NCBI GenBank assembly: GCA_934045075.1
Contig: OW203732.1
Location: 7,589,001-7,653,000 of the forward strand
Direction of reading: 5' to 3'
DNA length: 64,000 nt
From: Yponomeuta sedellus
Lineage: Eukaryota; Arthropoda; Insecta; Lepidoptera; Yponomeutidae
A model generated the notes under the pieces. That model was given only the letters and a program-made list of their open reading frames with translations. It was not told where the DNA came from and searched no databases. This document shows, one piece after another, positions 1 through 11,630 of this stretch. Both the position numbers and the translations under genes were made by a program. The first letter of the stretch is position 1. Every line of letters starts with the position of its first letter.

Positions 1-2784
1 GCCACTCCTTTCTGACCCTTCCATCCTCATCCAGCCAAGAAGTATCGCCAGTTCTTGGTCCCCGCTCCAGTTTCTTTGTATCCCATCGACTATCCGTTCT
101 TCGGCAATTATGACCAGAACACTGTCAATCTGCTAATCTCATAGACTATGTCAATCATCTTAGTTTTTTTTTCGTATTGCCTCTTTTCTGATATGATCAA
201 AGAGATTCCGAGCAAAGCTCATTCCATAGATAGCACGGTAAGCGACTTTGAATGGGTGGACCTACCGTCTATTTTTTCTTTACTTTGATCGCAACTAACA
301 AGTCTTCAAATAAAGACATACCTACCAGTTGAAAAAAAAACTTCCTCAGTTTTTGAAACCGGTTAACACAATTGAAAGTACCCACATTGGGGCCATAAGT
401 GTAAACCAAAGTACGGCGGCCCCAAGCTGGGATATAACTCACGACCTCTGTGTAAGTAATCGGTCGTGCTACTAGAGTGCTGCTCTAAAAAATAATTTGC
501 CTAAAATAAATCAACATATAGACAGTCGCTTGAGCAAGGAGTTCTGAAACTCCATACTGACTCTATCGCTCGAAAAAATGCCGGGGCTGCGTTTCATAAA
601 AAATCGTAGTTTATTTTGACGATTCGATGTACACTGCATAATCCCACTTGTTAAGCTGTGGATCGGCTATTCACAAGAAACGGTCTTCGCTATTCAATGT
701 ACCTGGAAGTTAAATAGACCATGAATTGTAGTACAAAATAGGGCCAAGATTTTTCAACATCATTTTGACGTACCACCCCTAACCTCGATAGAATGAAAAA
801 AATTGTGAATATCTTTATTAAGACAGTACCAATGTTGGACTTTATCGGACTATGCTCTACTGTAGAGTTATAGAATCGTCCTTAAATGGAAGGAAATAGT
901 GATAAAAACCTGCTTAGTCTTGCGATTCGGCATTGTCTACTGGGAACCCTCAGCATTATGTTGTGCATTATGTTAGTTGGACATAAATATGTAATAATGA
1001 GGAGAAATAAAAGGTTTAGGGAAGACCTGTGTCCAGCAGTCCATTATTCTGCGATTAACAGCTCAGCAGTAAGATAGCGAATGTGTATACAGAAAAAACA
1101 CCTGACCGCTGTTTAAAGTAGATTAAAAATAAAATTGTGTGTGAGAAAATAGGGGTAGATCTCGGAAAGAAAGTCTACGTTTTTTGTTAGTACACGGATT
1201 ACTTTTCAAGTTGAAATACCAAAAAAAATGCAATTCGCGCTTAGCTCTTACCAATGTCGCAGACTCATACGTAAATCTTTGTTCTACATACAAATAGGGT
1301 TACAAAGAATTTCAATTTAAATATTTTGTATTCTATTCTATTCAAAGCAAAAAACCGAAAAAAAATATAAATGTTTTTTATGGCATAACGGTACAATAAC
1401 AACAACAATAATAATAATAATAATAATAATATTTATATCCAGAACAAGTTCAATACCACTTAACAATAATAAACTACCCTAAAGTAAATTCCATTCAACA
1501 TTAGTCACAGTTCCATGGACAATAAACAAAAGAATCAAATATTATTCTAAATGACAAACTTTAACCGACATGTTATACAAATTTATTGCTCATTTTAGAA
1601 ATAACCTTGTATTTACAATGTATTAGCGTTCTAAAGTTAGTGCTATTTTTCCATAATATTCTCATGAATATATTGACAAGCAACTGTCAGAATGTTGCAT
1701 TTATTTCACCATTACTTAGACTGTAATAAATCACTGTTTTGTAGACCATCAATAAATCTTAATCATTCAAGTTCAACTCATAATGTTGAAAGAATGATTA
1801 ACAGTATACTTCATTGTCGATTGAACACCTACCGAGAGTACACTGATGTAAAGCCCCGTATGCTGTGGACAGAAGCAACCAAATCGAAAGGTGCTGCCAT
1901 AACGATCACATACTAAACGCTGAAAACGTGTAAGTCAAATACTTACCCAAACGTAAAACGCCATAACAAATATGTAGCCAGATCCGCAATTAGTACGTGT
2001 CCGCTAATTAATCGACTGTCTCTTGTCATCATAACAAATTGTTCTATATTTCTATTTCGGGCGGTAAACTGGCGAAGGCGCGACTCTACCTATAACTGTG
2101 GGTACAACCGGACGAATATGAACGAACGAAAGCGATGGAATCGGTGTGGAAATTACATCTTGTCTCAGTAGTTCACCTTACCTCAGTCTGGTGAGACTTT
2201 TCCGTCTCAGTAGTTCGGTGATACTACTACAAAGCTAGCTAGTTCGGTCATCGGACTAAACAGCCGAAAGCAGTGTACTTTCAGGCTAGTACTGAGTCTA
2301 TGTTCGGTCAAATGTAAAACGTAATTATCAAAAATTTTATTACATATTTTAAACTTTCGCGACTTCATAACATTATTAGAATATTTTCGTAGAATATTTT
2401 TATCAGCCGAAGATGCGAACGGGCAGCAGCTATCAGTCTTCTCGTGACCACGATGACTGTAACGTCGCGAAACGTCGAGGTAAAATAGCAATAAATTAAT
2501 ACGCGATTAAGCCCCGAAAATATTCTAATAAAAATCTTATTCACTACAAAACAAAATGTTTACTTAATGAACGTCAAAGCTGTTAGTTTCACAATTAATA
2601 GATTAAGTGGAGACGAAGCTAACAAAGAAACTCCACTTCTATCGTTTTCAATACGGGTTTCAGCTTAATTAACAGAGTTTTCAACTTAAAGTTACACTAC
2701 AATAGATACAATCGTCGCCCTATCGTTACCCTACTCACCGGACTAACCCACAGAACTACTAGCACAAGGGGAAGTTATAGACTA
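1..2784. other. Intergenic sequence without a recognisable gene
   Basis: AT-rich DNA in which no open frame shows a recognisable domain or plausible splice structure. A short AAT/AAC microsatellite sits near 1399-1431. Around 420-485 the minus strand has a degenerate tRNA-B-box-like stretch that could be an old SINE head, but it is too decayed to call. Nothing else is supported. Confidence 0.6.
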
Positions 2785-2832
2785 CAAACATAACCTCACC
2801 CCTGTATCCCAGAGAAGTAGGCAAAAGGATTG
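2785..2832 (-). repeat. 3' end fragment of a non-LTR retrotransposon
   Basis: The reverse complement matches the terminal sequence of the reverse-transcriptase element at 48361-48420 (shared words such as GGGATACAGG and a GTATGTATGTTA-like end). It is a short, 5'-truncated copy of only the 3' end, as expected from target-primed insertion. A third copy lies at 4660-4700. Confidence 0.55.
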
Positions 2833-2854
2833 CCAGGATTCTGACAGATAAGAT

Positions 2855-2990
2855 AAGAAAATTATTTATTGTACCTACACTGGAAAAACAACAAATACAA
2901 AATAATTGCAAATATACATAGTACAATTGGCGGCCTTATTGCTAAAAGCAATTTCTTCCAGACAACCTTACGATGGAAAGTAAGAGTTAA
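2855..2990 (+). repeat. Interspersed LINE/SINE 3'-end family (rATTTCTTCCAG repeat)
   Basis: Begins with a TTTATTGTAC-type segment and ends in GCAATTTCTTCCAGACAACC. The same order of blocks recurs at 13010-13370, 16260-16370, 20050-20165, 38860-38975 and 47155-47220, and inverted at 8285-8360, 16880-16980 and 40610-40690. It carries no coding potential. The family is frequent in this window and probably represents the tail of a non-LTR element. Confidence 0.55.
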
Positions 2991-3709
2991 GTATAGATCA
3001 CCTTCGCTTCATCAGCGTTCATTAGTGGTTGCATGAATGTTTAGGCTACGACCGGGCTACGGGTTGTCGGGATAGACTAGTGTTAAAACAAATGCTGTCA
3101 CTGGTTATGGCGAAAGCAATGAGCAAACGGTACTGTCGCCTTCTACCGTCTGCGGTAAAGAACGTTGATATCAACCCTTTGTATGTCTCCATTGCTCAGG
3201 CACGGGTCTCTTCGCATCGGAGGAAGGTTAGGCCATTCTCCATCACGAAGAATTTATCCAGCCGCTCATAAGGCCCCTGACATGGCTTAGCAACTGGTGC
3301 TAGTCTATATTCATTTGCAATTATTCGGTTGGCCTGTACGCAGGTTAATTTAATTCACAATTATGCGGTACCGCTCGACACACCTCTTCCGTTTCATACA
3401 CGTTCACGGCATTGGATAGTAATGTACTTACCATTATGGTAGTTAATCTGTACCATATTCTATGCATACAGTTTGAATTTTATTCACCATCAAATCGCGT
3501 CAAACAAATTTATTATTTGTTTTAGTATTAAGGTAGTAGGCAGGTTTTCTTAATATCTGCAACTATCACAATAATAAGGGTGCAATATTTCTTATAATTA
3601 TGTTTAGACACCTATTTTCTACTTTAGCCTGTTGCGTTTTGACCTTGAAAATTAACAATAGGTTTATCCGATCCTTACCGAGTTCTACAGGAATTATTCA
3701 TTCTTAACT

Positions 3710-3862
3710 AGCTGACCCAGCGAACTTGGTACCGCTTAACAGTCGATTTTTTATTTATTTTTCACTCCGTAAGACCCATCCTCGTACTTCAAGGAATATT
3801 CTGAATAAATAATTAGCGAAATCGGTTCAGCTGTTCTCGAGATTTGCGCTTACATATCTAAG
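3710..3862 (+). repeat. RTE-like LINE 3' end (CTAGCTGACCCAGC family)
   Basis: Starts with CTAGCTGACCCAGCGAACTT and runs through conserved blocks (TCGTACTTCAAGGAATATTC, AATCGGTTCAGC) shared with copies at 8893-9310. Such GCTGACCC(G/A)GCAA-type sequences are a common RTE-class tail in lepidopteran genomes (family knowledge). It has no coding capacity. Confidence 0.6.
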
Positions 3863-4659
3863 TATTGGCGTATACAATTGGCTATCTTATCGCTGTCGCA
3901 GTCATTTTCATTAATGTTTTCGTTAAAGGACCATGATCCCCAGGGATAATTTTATCTCACAATGCTAAATTCAAGCAAGAGGTAACATTCAATAATATTT
4001 TTGGTATATATATAGCTGTAAAGACTCTAAGCATATCCAACCGATCCGTAGTGACACCAATAGACAGGATAAGAATTTACTAATACATTTAACGTATCTA
4101 ATCACGATTGAGTAAACTAGTAAATTATTATCGTCAGCGTTATTACTATACATTATTATGGAGACCATTAATAGTGGCAGCCGTAATAATATTCTTAAAA
4201 ACTTAACAAACTAATCAAATTAAAAACAATTCGACTAGTGTGTTAATAGATAGGTAAGTATGTACTGAATTGACTTGACAGTCAACATTATATCACGATG
4301 TGAAACGTTCGTGTGGAAACGTCATTATAAGAAAGGAAGGCACCATACTGTCTTATATAGGAAATAGGGGCATCCTCTAGTCTTTACATAGTGTAACAGG
4401 AAAAAAAACAAGTGTATTTCTTACAATAGATAATAACCTCTAGTTGTCACGCCGCCGCGACCCCGTCGCAATATCGAGACATATTGTGACTTAAAAGCGG
4501 TCGTCTAAGTACGGAGTGACAAAAATTAGTAGACAGTATCACAGTACGTATGTTAACAAGCTTGAAGTTAAGTATACTTAGTTTAGGTTAGGTTATTAAC
4601 TTAGATACTTACTCTAGGAACTGAAATTCATTCTTGAACTGTAATAATACATATTAGTT

Positions 4660-4705
4660 TACATTAACTCACGCCTGTATCCCAGAGGGGTAGAGAGACC
4701 AGAGT
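4660..4705 (-). repeat. 3' end fragment of the 47-48 kb non-LTR element
   Basis: The reverse complement contains CTACCCCTCTGGGATACAGG followed by CGTGAGTT, matching the end of the reverse transcriptase copy at 48376-48405. It is a tail-only fragment. Confidence 0.55.
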
Positions 4706-5035
4706 TTGCCACCTGGGAGCCAATTCCTAATTCATTAGCAAATCATTCAAATACGACTCTAAGGCATATGACTTGAATTCTACATAAAAAGTCGTGCGAC
4801 AGCCAAAATTTGTATTCTGGACGCCATGCCACATTGAATTCTAATCAAAAAATAAATGTCCAATGACTCTGTCGACTAACCTTATCTTATTTCTATGCGA
4901 CAAATGTCTAATCCTTCGAATATTTTGCGTCTACGCTTTCAATTCGCAAGGGCGAGAATCGGCTCCCTGCCATCAATACATTAGTTGCGGCATGAACAAC
5001 ATCCCCCATCCTAACAATTAAAATATATTTCTTCT

Positions 5036-5320
5036 TCTTCAGGCTATATTAATCCACTGCTGGACATAGCCCTCCCCTAATGAGCGCAAGGTTGTTGCTG
5101 TGTGGAGTCGGCCTAGAGAATAGCACCAACCCAAATTCTTCCCGCGGGTGTCGTAAAAGGCGACTAATGGACTCAACCCGGGGGGTGGGCAGCAGCGCCC
5201 CTGCAGCCTGCAGTACAATTCTACCAAACTGCGATCCCCAACGCGCATGCCCAGCCTGGGGATTATGGGCACAACCCCCTAATGATGGCACAACTATATT
5301 TATACTTCAGTTATAAAACG
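5036..5320 (-). repeat. LINE-associated interspersed repeat, ends in a GTCCAGCAGTGG motif
   Basis: On the minus strand it reads towards TGTCCAGCAGTGGATTAATA and GCCTGAAGAAGAAG, the stop-proximal end of many lepidopteran non-LTR elements. The body, including CTTCCCGCGGGTGTCGTAAA and GCATGCCCAGC, is closely repeated at 13085-13330. Open frames of 77-80 codons cross it in two minus frames, but these recur only because the repeat does; they are not called as genes. Confidence 0.6.
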
Positions 5321-5324
5321 CTAT

Positions 5325-6430
5325 TTGCGCTAAGATCAATTGCTCGAGTGACCAAAGAATATTCTATTAAATATACAAAGCGCATAAAGGGGCATCTTAA
5401 CAGCGAACTGTTTTATAAATAGAATCTAAATAACTCCTTTCTATCCTTAAAATACAACAAAATAATTATTTGTCATGGAAGCGTCGAACTGCGTGATCTA
5501 AATAATAATGTAAAGTTGCATCTAAAACAGCATTATATTACTCATCCTCACATGTAAACTTCACTAATAAAAAGCTCTTACCGCTAAGATCAGTTGCTCG
5601 AGTGACCAAAGAATATTCTATTAAATATACAAAGCGCATAAAGGGGATCTAGTATTAAGCTCGCCTTTGTACAAATTTGTTTTTAGTGCAATAAAGAATT
5701 TTCATCTATTCATTCATTCATTCATGGCATTAAGATGCGTACCGACGTACCGTTTTATCAACACAAATCCAAATAACCGTCTTAGTATCCTTAAAATACA
5801 ACAAAATAATCGTTTGTCATGGAAGCGTAGAACTGCATGATGTAACGCCGACTCTAAACAGTACATTGTTTTATTAATACGAATCTAAATAACCTCCTAA
5901 GTATTCTTAATATAAAAGAAAATAATCGTTTTAATGATGGCATCGATTTGCCGATGTAAATATTGATGTAAAACGGCATCTTAAACAGCACATTGTTTTA
6001 TTAATACGAATCTAAATAACCTTTTTATTCTTAAAATACAACAAAATAATCGTTTATCATGGAAGCGTCGACCTGCATGATGTGACACGGCACTCTTTTT
6101 TCTATCTGTCATTTTCAAATATTTAAATTATGTCACACATTTCGAAATTTCCCTCATTTTCATCATTACAACTTTACCCATCGACCAGATATGACTATTT
6201 TACCTGCTTATCCGTTTTATCCAGTTTTTCTGTTTTATTATAAAATAATATTACCTACCTATCTACAAATAAAGCAACAATTGAAGTCGTTCCAGTTTTT
6301 ATTATTCATAAAAGTTATACAACATTACACATTGTTTCATTAATACGAATCTAAATACCCTCCTTTGCATTCTTAAAATACGACAAATAATCGTGACTAA
6401 TCGTGTGTGCTGAAAGCGTCGAATTGCTGC
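5325..6430 (+). repeat. Degenerate tandem repeat, about 125-bp unit
   Basis: A unit with the words TTAATACGAATCTAAATAAC, ATACAACAAAATAATCG and CATGGAAGCGTCGA recurs near 5410-5500, 5750-5850, 5870-5960, 5995-6085 and 6335-6425. Two of the starts (5874 and 6001) are 127 bp apart. A second segment (TTGCTCGAGTGACCAAAGAA) is duplicated at 5339 and 5592. Units are diverged and interrupted. No gene is visible. Confidence 0.6.
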
Positions 6431-6469
6431 TGAAATTGCCGGCCACGGTTATTTGCAAAAGCAATATTA

Positions 6470-7170
6470 GGAACACGACGCAACGCCGGCGGCTCGGCTC
6501 GCTCCGTGGAGCATCGATTTGATGCCACGTGCGCTACGCTGCCCGTAGCTGCAGCTCAGCAATGCGTAGCGAACGTGCTACGCGAAATTACAAAATCGCC
6601 CTTGATCCGACGTGCTATACGACGCCGCTTATAGCGCACGTCTGTACATGTAAGTCAGTACATTAGCGTTCTTTAACTATAAACATATAGTAGTCGTATT
6701 GCAATTGTGTTTGCATGTCAAATTGCTCATCCTGTCCAAAACCATTATTAAATATGCTCTACTACTGATTTCATGGGGTACAAATCGCGATTAGACATTG
6801 GCAGCTACGGAGAATGTTTTAGCGTAACCAGATTTAGTGATCATTGAATTTCGGTTACCTATTCACTGTAATCCACAAATGTACTGTAAATGAATCCAAT
6901 AATATACTTAAGTTAATATTTTTCTCCAATACCAAGTTCTTGACTTGCGAGAACATTCTTCCCGGCATTTCATTCTTGCGGCATTAGCCGCATGGCAATG
7001 CTCACTGCAGCAACTCTCCCAGAACATGCACCCGGATCCAGTTTGAAGAGAAGATAGAAGAACCGATACGCTCTCGCGAAAGGAACTCGCTCTGCTAAGC
7101 ATAATTTTGCGGCTACATGCGCTACGCTGCCCGTAGCTACAACTCTGCAATGCGAAGCGAATGTGTTACA
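6470..7170 (+). repeat. Region with a duplicated GCTACGCTGCCCGTAGCT block
   Basis: A block around TGCGCTACGCTGCCCGTAGC occurs at about 6530-6590 and again at 7118-7170, both direct and followed by GCAATGCG(T/A)AGCGAA. A looser relative rich in CGTAGC lies at 26010-26110. The pair probably represents fragments of one repeat family. The 80-codon minus frame at 6908-7150 shows no domain. Confidence 0.4.
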
Positions 7171-7499
7171 CTAATTAAAAAAAACGTCTTTCATTGTGAA
7201 TACCTGTGTCACAGCGTATCGGTACCTAAGTACGCTTAGCTATTACTTATAGAGCCTTCTGTCCTGTACTCAGTCATTACCGTTAACTGAGCATAGTTAC
7301 TCTACCTATATAGGAATACCTGCCTAAATGCAAAGGTTTTATTTGCCGAAAATTTTCTGTATAGCTGTTATACGCCTATAGTATTTATTTTCTATGAGTA
7401 AGATCAACAAGTACTTTCATGATCAGTGTATGACCAAAATGTACTTTCGACTATGTGATTTCCATGAAGGAATAATAAAAACCACTCGTACAAATAATA

Positions 7500-7830
7500 C
7501 TACTTAAGGGTTTACCTTAAAACGTGAAGTTCTCAATTTCCATCTCTGAAAGTAGTCATCATCAACCCTGGGACCAATTTATGCATATTACTACTATTAA
7601 ACATGCATATTACTAAGTCTCCGACTCCAAACGTCTTCATCAGATGTTTACCAAATTAAAATGGGTGCAATAGGACGCTATACCAATTCGATTTTTTTTT
7701 ATCTAAATCGGTTAAGATTTGGAGAAGTTATGCGAAAACATAGTAAAAAAAAGTAATGTACGCGTCGAATTGATACCCTTCTCTTCTTTTTAAGTCGGTT
7801 AAAAATAAAAAAAAAGATCAAATTAATATA
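7500..7830 (+). repeat. Interspersed repeat, second copy at 45.2-45.5 kb
   Basis: Shares ordered blocks with 45215-45545: TTCTCAATTTCCATCTCTGA, CTTCATCAGATGTTTACCAA, ATTAAAATGGG, GGTTAAGATTTGGAGAAG-like, CATAGTAAAAAA, CGTCGAATTGATA and a final AAGTCGGTTAAAAA. The AAGTCGGTTAAAAA end is widespread in Lepidoptera. Non-coding. Confidence 0.55.
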
Positions 7831-8284
7831 CATTTTTATAGTTTCATTCTTACGTAGTCCCGTCGGTGTTTCAACTCGCATCCTACTCTTATCTTGGTTG
7901 TACATACGTAACACACCAAAGTGTGCCATTTCCCATCGGATATTGACAATCAATTCAACAATTTCCTTCGAATATGCTAGACTTAACATGTTCAAACCAC
8001 AGATTGTTTATGTGCTCGTATCTTGCCGTGATAAGTAAAAAGCACGAATTATCTACTCCATTATAGCTATAGACGTTTTATGTTTTAGCCACAGCCCGTA
8101 TACATTTCATACTGATATACTTTGTTTCTACCTTAGTGCTTACAGAACAAACACTTAAAACCCAAAAATAACACATAATTTTGTGCAAATAGCGGTCTTA
8201 TTTCAGTAGAAATCGCCTCCAATCAAATTTTGTGGCGAAACGAAAATAATAAACGAGGGAATTCAAATAATATTTTTTTATAAG

Positions 8285-8590
8285 TAAACTTAAGGCCGCC
8301 AATTGTACTTCGTATCTGTACATTTTTTATAACATGTGCCCTGGTGTACAATAAAGAAAATTCTTATCTTCTTAACTTATCTTATCATAAGCAGGTACCC
8401 TCACTTTCAACGTTTCGGATTAGATCGTGCTATTACCAAGAATAAAGACCAGCACTACTCTTGCAAGCCTCCACCAATCCGGACTTGGCCCCCGTTATGG
8501 AGAATCGCCTATACCTTCCTCAGGGAAGAGATCCGTGCCCCTCGGTGGGGACATAATGGGTTGATGATGATAACCACGAATACGCAACCC
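8285..8590. repeat. Two abutting repeat fragments
   Basis: 8285-8360 is an inverted fragment of the ATTTCTTCCAG family (GGCCGCCAATTGTACTT). 8455-8590 is a direct fragment of the family ending CCTCGGTGGGGACATAATGG then GTTGATGATGAT, the same 3' tail carried by the 5S-derived SINE copy at 13535-13720. The 103-codon open frame 8336-8647 spans both fragments and is not supported as a gene. Confidence 0.5.
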
Positions 8591-8892
8591 GAGTCTATAA
8601 AAATATGTTTTTTTCTATATGAAGTTTGTTTAATACCCACCCACTAACGACTAAAAACCCAGCCGACAATGAATATTCGCGCTAAACGCATGTCAAAACG
8701 GAAGGCTTTCATTAAATGAATGGCTGCTTAACGAGCAGCTAGCTACATTGTTAATTAGTCGAGAACAAACACGCATGCCCTCTGTGGCCGGCAAACCAAG
8801 TATATTATGCCAGAGGTACTGGCGTAGCGAGGATTTCCTTATGGAAGGCAAGGGAAAATGTTTTTAATATGATGGAACAAACTTATTATTAC

Positions 8893-9310
8893 TAGCTGAC
8901 ACGGCAAAAGTTATTTTGCTATATTAATGTTATGACCTCGATCTATTTTCAAACCTATGATAGCTTCACATCTCCGGCTTTACCGATTTTAATGAAGATT
9001 TCGTTTTTAATGAGGATTTCGATAACAAACACTGTGATACGAGATTTTTATTATTAGATATTAGCTGACCCAGCAAAATTCGTATTGCCTACCATTGATT
9101 CTTTATTTTTTTTTATTTTTCTATCCGTAAGAACCATCCTCGTACTTCAAGGAATATTCTAAAAAAAGAATTAGCAAAATCGGTTCAGCCGCTCTCGAGA
9201 TGTGCGCTTACCAACACATTCAGCGATTCATTTTTATATTATAGACTAGCTGACCCAGCAATGTTCGTACCGCCTAACAGTCGATTCTTTAATATTTTTT
9301 AATTTTTCTC
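8893..9310 (+). repeat. Three successive RTE-like 3' ends
   Basis: CTAGCTGACACGGCAAAAGT (8893), TTAGCTGACCCAGCAAAATT (9060) and CTAGCTGACCCAGCAATGTT (9245) begin three head-to-tail copies of the family also seen at 3710. The last runs directly into the AAAC microsatellite, so the microsatellite probably grew from the simple-sequence tail of this copy (inference). Confidence 0.6.
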
Positions 9311-9616
9311 AAACAAACAAACAAACAAACAAACAAACAAACAAACAAACAAACAAACAAACAAACAAACAAACAAACAAACAAACAAACAAACAAACAA
9401 ACAAACAAACAAACAAACAAACAAACAAACAAACAAACAAACAAACAAACAAACAAACAAACAAACAAACAAACAAACAAACAAACAAACATACAATCAA
9501 ACAATCAAACAATCAAACAATCAAACAATCAAACAATCAAACAATCAAACAATCAATCAAACAAACAAACAAACAAACAAACAAACAAACAAACAAACAA
9601 ACAAACAAACAAACAC
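9311..9616 (+). repeat. (AAAC)n microsatellite with an internal AATCAAAC block
   Basis: About 180 bp of pure AAAC, then about 70 bp in which AATC and AAAC alternate, then about 55 bp of AAAC again. Open frames in every minus frame (poly-CLFV) result from the 4-bp period having no stop codon and are not genes. Confidence 0.95.
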
Positions 9617-10566
9617 TATCACATTGTGATTTTATATAGGTATTAGATGATCGTGAATACATTATAGACATAAAAACTTGACGCATTTGTGCGAGCGAAT
9701 TTGCAGCGGGAATGTACAAAAATATTTGTAGCTTGAGTAGTTTGTTTTGAATGATGACTTGAGCTGTGTGAGTGGCTTGAAAATTATTAAGAAATAAATA
9801 ACAGCGAGCATCCGATGTCCATTAGCTTACACAGGTGTTTGTTGTCATAATATTTTTGTAATATTGTAATAATAGTCTGTTATGTAGAACTTCTGTAATA
9901 TTGTAGTTCACAATTAAGGCTAGGTTTTTGGGTGACGCCGAAACTCATTAATACAGGGAAGTGGGCAGGTCAAAATTGCCTAAGGACTGATAGGCGATAG
10001 TCGACACAGAGGTGTCGGAGTGGAAATTGAATTTAAGAAATGGCGTGCGTTAGGTAGGCCTATATGCAGCGGTGTGGCCTGTATGAATCATTCAGCCGGT
10101 ACTCCGACTGACTGATTGTTCTTTGAAACATGGTTACCAAGAAAATGCTTCAGGACTTGCGTAAACATATTCCATTTAGTTTTCATTTTACAACTACTTT
10201 TACTCTATTTTATTTAAACAAATTCGCGCTTTATGCGCTCCAAATCCCGTCGCATCCTCCGGTAAATCATTGTCTTAAATAGAAGAACTTATTATATGAT
10301 GGGTTTATAAGCTTATTTTAATAAGCATTGTCTATTAAAAACCTCAATACAAAGCAGAAAACAAGTTAAATCCTTTTGTAATGAAAATAAAATTAAAATC
10401 GTTCTTGTAAAACAAAATGTTGCTGTAATCAATAAAATCTAATTGACTCTTGTTAACTTGTTGTGTACAAAGATGTTCTAACCTAGTGCTTCTTAACCTG
10501 TGGTCCGCGGACAATGGAACATTTAACAACCATAAATAAATGAAACATTTATTGCTTTTCTAAACC

Positions 10567-10692
10567 ACATACCTCTGTGAAAAGGCATTCTCAGCTCTTA
10601 TGTATACCAAAAAGAAACACAGAAACAGATTACAAGGAGAATCCGAGATTTGACTACAACTCAGTAGTAACGTCAACCCAAACATTATGAGT
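10567..10692 (+). pseudogene. hAT transposase C-terminal (dimerisation region) remnant
   Basis: Read in the frame starting at 10567 the translation has YLCEKAFSALMYTKKKHRNR followed by LQGESEI, a stop (TGA 10651-10653), then LQLSSNVNPNI. This matches the conserved hAT C-terminal pattern of a CEKAFSA(L/M) block, a K-x-K-x-R-x-R-L block and a later S-N-x-x-P-N. The premature stop and the absence of the upstream catalytic region make it a pseudogene. Its location inside hAT-type inverted repeats supports the call. Confidence 0.7.
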
Positions 10693-10735
10693 TTAGTTGC
10701 AAAAAAGCAGCACCGACCTTCACATTAACCTATTT

Positions 10736-10985
10736 TGTATCATCATCGTCAACCCATTAAACTCCCACCGAGGGGCACGGGCTTCCTCTCTAAGGATAGG
10801 TATAGGCCATACTCCACCACATGGGCCAAGTCCGGATTGGTGGAGGCTTGCAAGACTAGTGGCTGGTCTTACTGTCAGAAGTTTTCAAGCCACCCTAAGC
10901 CCTCTGCCTTAGCTTAGCGACTGCCATCTATCGACGGCAGCCGGCACCAACTGCTTAACGTGCCTTGCGAAGCACGAAAGCGCTC
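10736..10985 (-). repeat. 5S-derived SINE fragment (SINE3-like), nested in the hAT relic
   Basis: On the minus strand it ends with the CAATCCGGACTTGGCCC ... GGTTGACGATGATGATAC type tail and contains GCACGTTAAGCAGTTGGTGC, shared with copies at 13535-13720, 24117-24460, 25117-25460 and 33690-33995. The 5S-like head itself is missing here. Insertion into the hAT element dates it as the younger of the two. Confidence 0.55.
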
Positions 10986-11098
10986 AGAAAACCGTCTACT
11001 TTTTTGGTAAGGGGGTCCTAAAAATCGTGCTTGATTTCCTAAGAGGTCCGTGGACTAAAAAGGTTAAGAAACGCTGTTCTAGCCTACACAGGCAAGCA

Positions 11099-11148
11099 CC
11101 TTGAACCTAGTAATGTGCAGTCAGTCCTACACATTACTAGGTTCAAGG
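11099..11148. repeat. Perfect short hairpin, 19-bp arms
   Basis: CCTTGAACCTAGTAATGTG is followed after 12 bases by its exact reverse complement. It lies just outside the hAT relic. One of a set of perfect short palindromes in the window (also 12255, 16598 and 38425). Confidence 0.85.
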
Positions 11149-11499
11149 TTCAAGGTTTGCGTGTATCGTATCAGAGTACGCTTGTGGCAGAGTTAGTACA
11201 GTAGAAAACGTTTGAATTCCAAGAGTTTTTAACGTAGTAATTAATTTAATTTACTATAGGTCCATATTTTAATTTAATGTAGAAGATGTATTTAAATAGA
11301 CTTAGAAATAAATTCTGATTAGTTTTTATATCTTTATTATTATTAATACATCTTCCAATGGCAATGCGGCGGATTTGATGCTACAAGTACTTTCTACCAA
11401 TCAACCGCTGTAGAAAAGTAGCAGGAAAATTGGAAGAAATGTATCTACATTACTGTCGTTGCATTCGGCGTGGGTCTGGATGTAAACATTTTATTTGTA

Positions 11500-11630
11500 A
11501 AATAATAATAAATTCCACACAACAAAATCACTTGTCGTGGTCCTAAACTAGGATACCCCTGTGCTATGGTAACCAGGCAGGGATATCACACCCAGACTGA
11601 GCCTATTTAGGCAAGCGTATTTTTAGTGTT
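11500..11630. repeat. Interspersed repeat related to 14440-14600 and 40095-40330
   Basis: AATTCCACACAACAAAATCA, CTTGTCGTGGTCCTAAACTA and CACCCAGACTGAGCCTATTT are shared in order with sequence at 14450-14600 and 40100-40240. In the 40-kb copy the family continues into a tRNA-like head on the minus strand, so this is probably a SINE body fragment. Confidence 0.45.

Larger units (their letters stand above)
10484..11076 (+). mobile_element. Relic hAT-family DNA transposon
   Basis: Ends are imperfect terminal inverted repeats: TAGTGCTTCTTAACC at the left and, read inward on the other strand, CAGCGTTTCTTAACC at the right, each followed by a GGTCCGCGGAC/GGTCC(A)CGGAC-like block. An 8-bp target duplication flanks them (TTCTAACC at 10476-10483, TTCTAGCC at 11077-11084, one mismatch), the length expected for hAT. 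Inside is a remnant of the transposase C-terminus (10567-10692). A 5S-derived SINE fragment is nested in it (10736-10985). The element is inactive. Confidence 0.75.

Noticed and set aside
5036..5316. Overlapping 77-80-codon genes
   Set aside because: The same sequence recurs at 13.1-13.3 kb as part of a transposon-derived repeat.
9289..9719. Open frames encoding poly-CLFV proteins
   Set aside because: Artefact of the stop-free 4-bp AAAC repeat, open in several frames at once.
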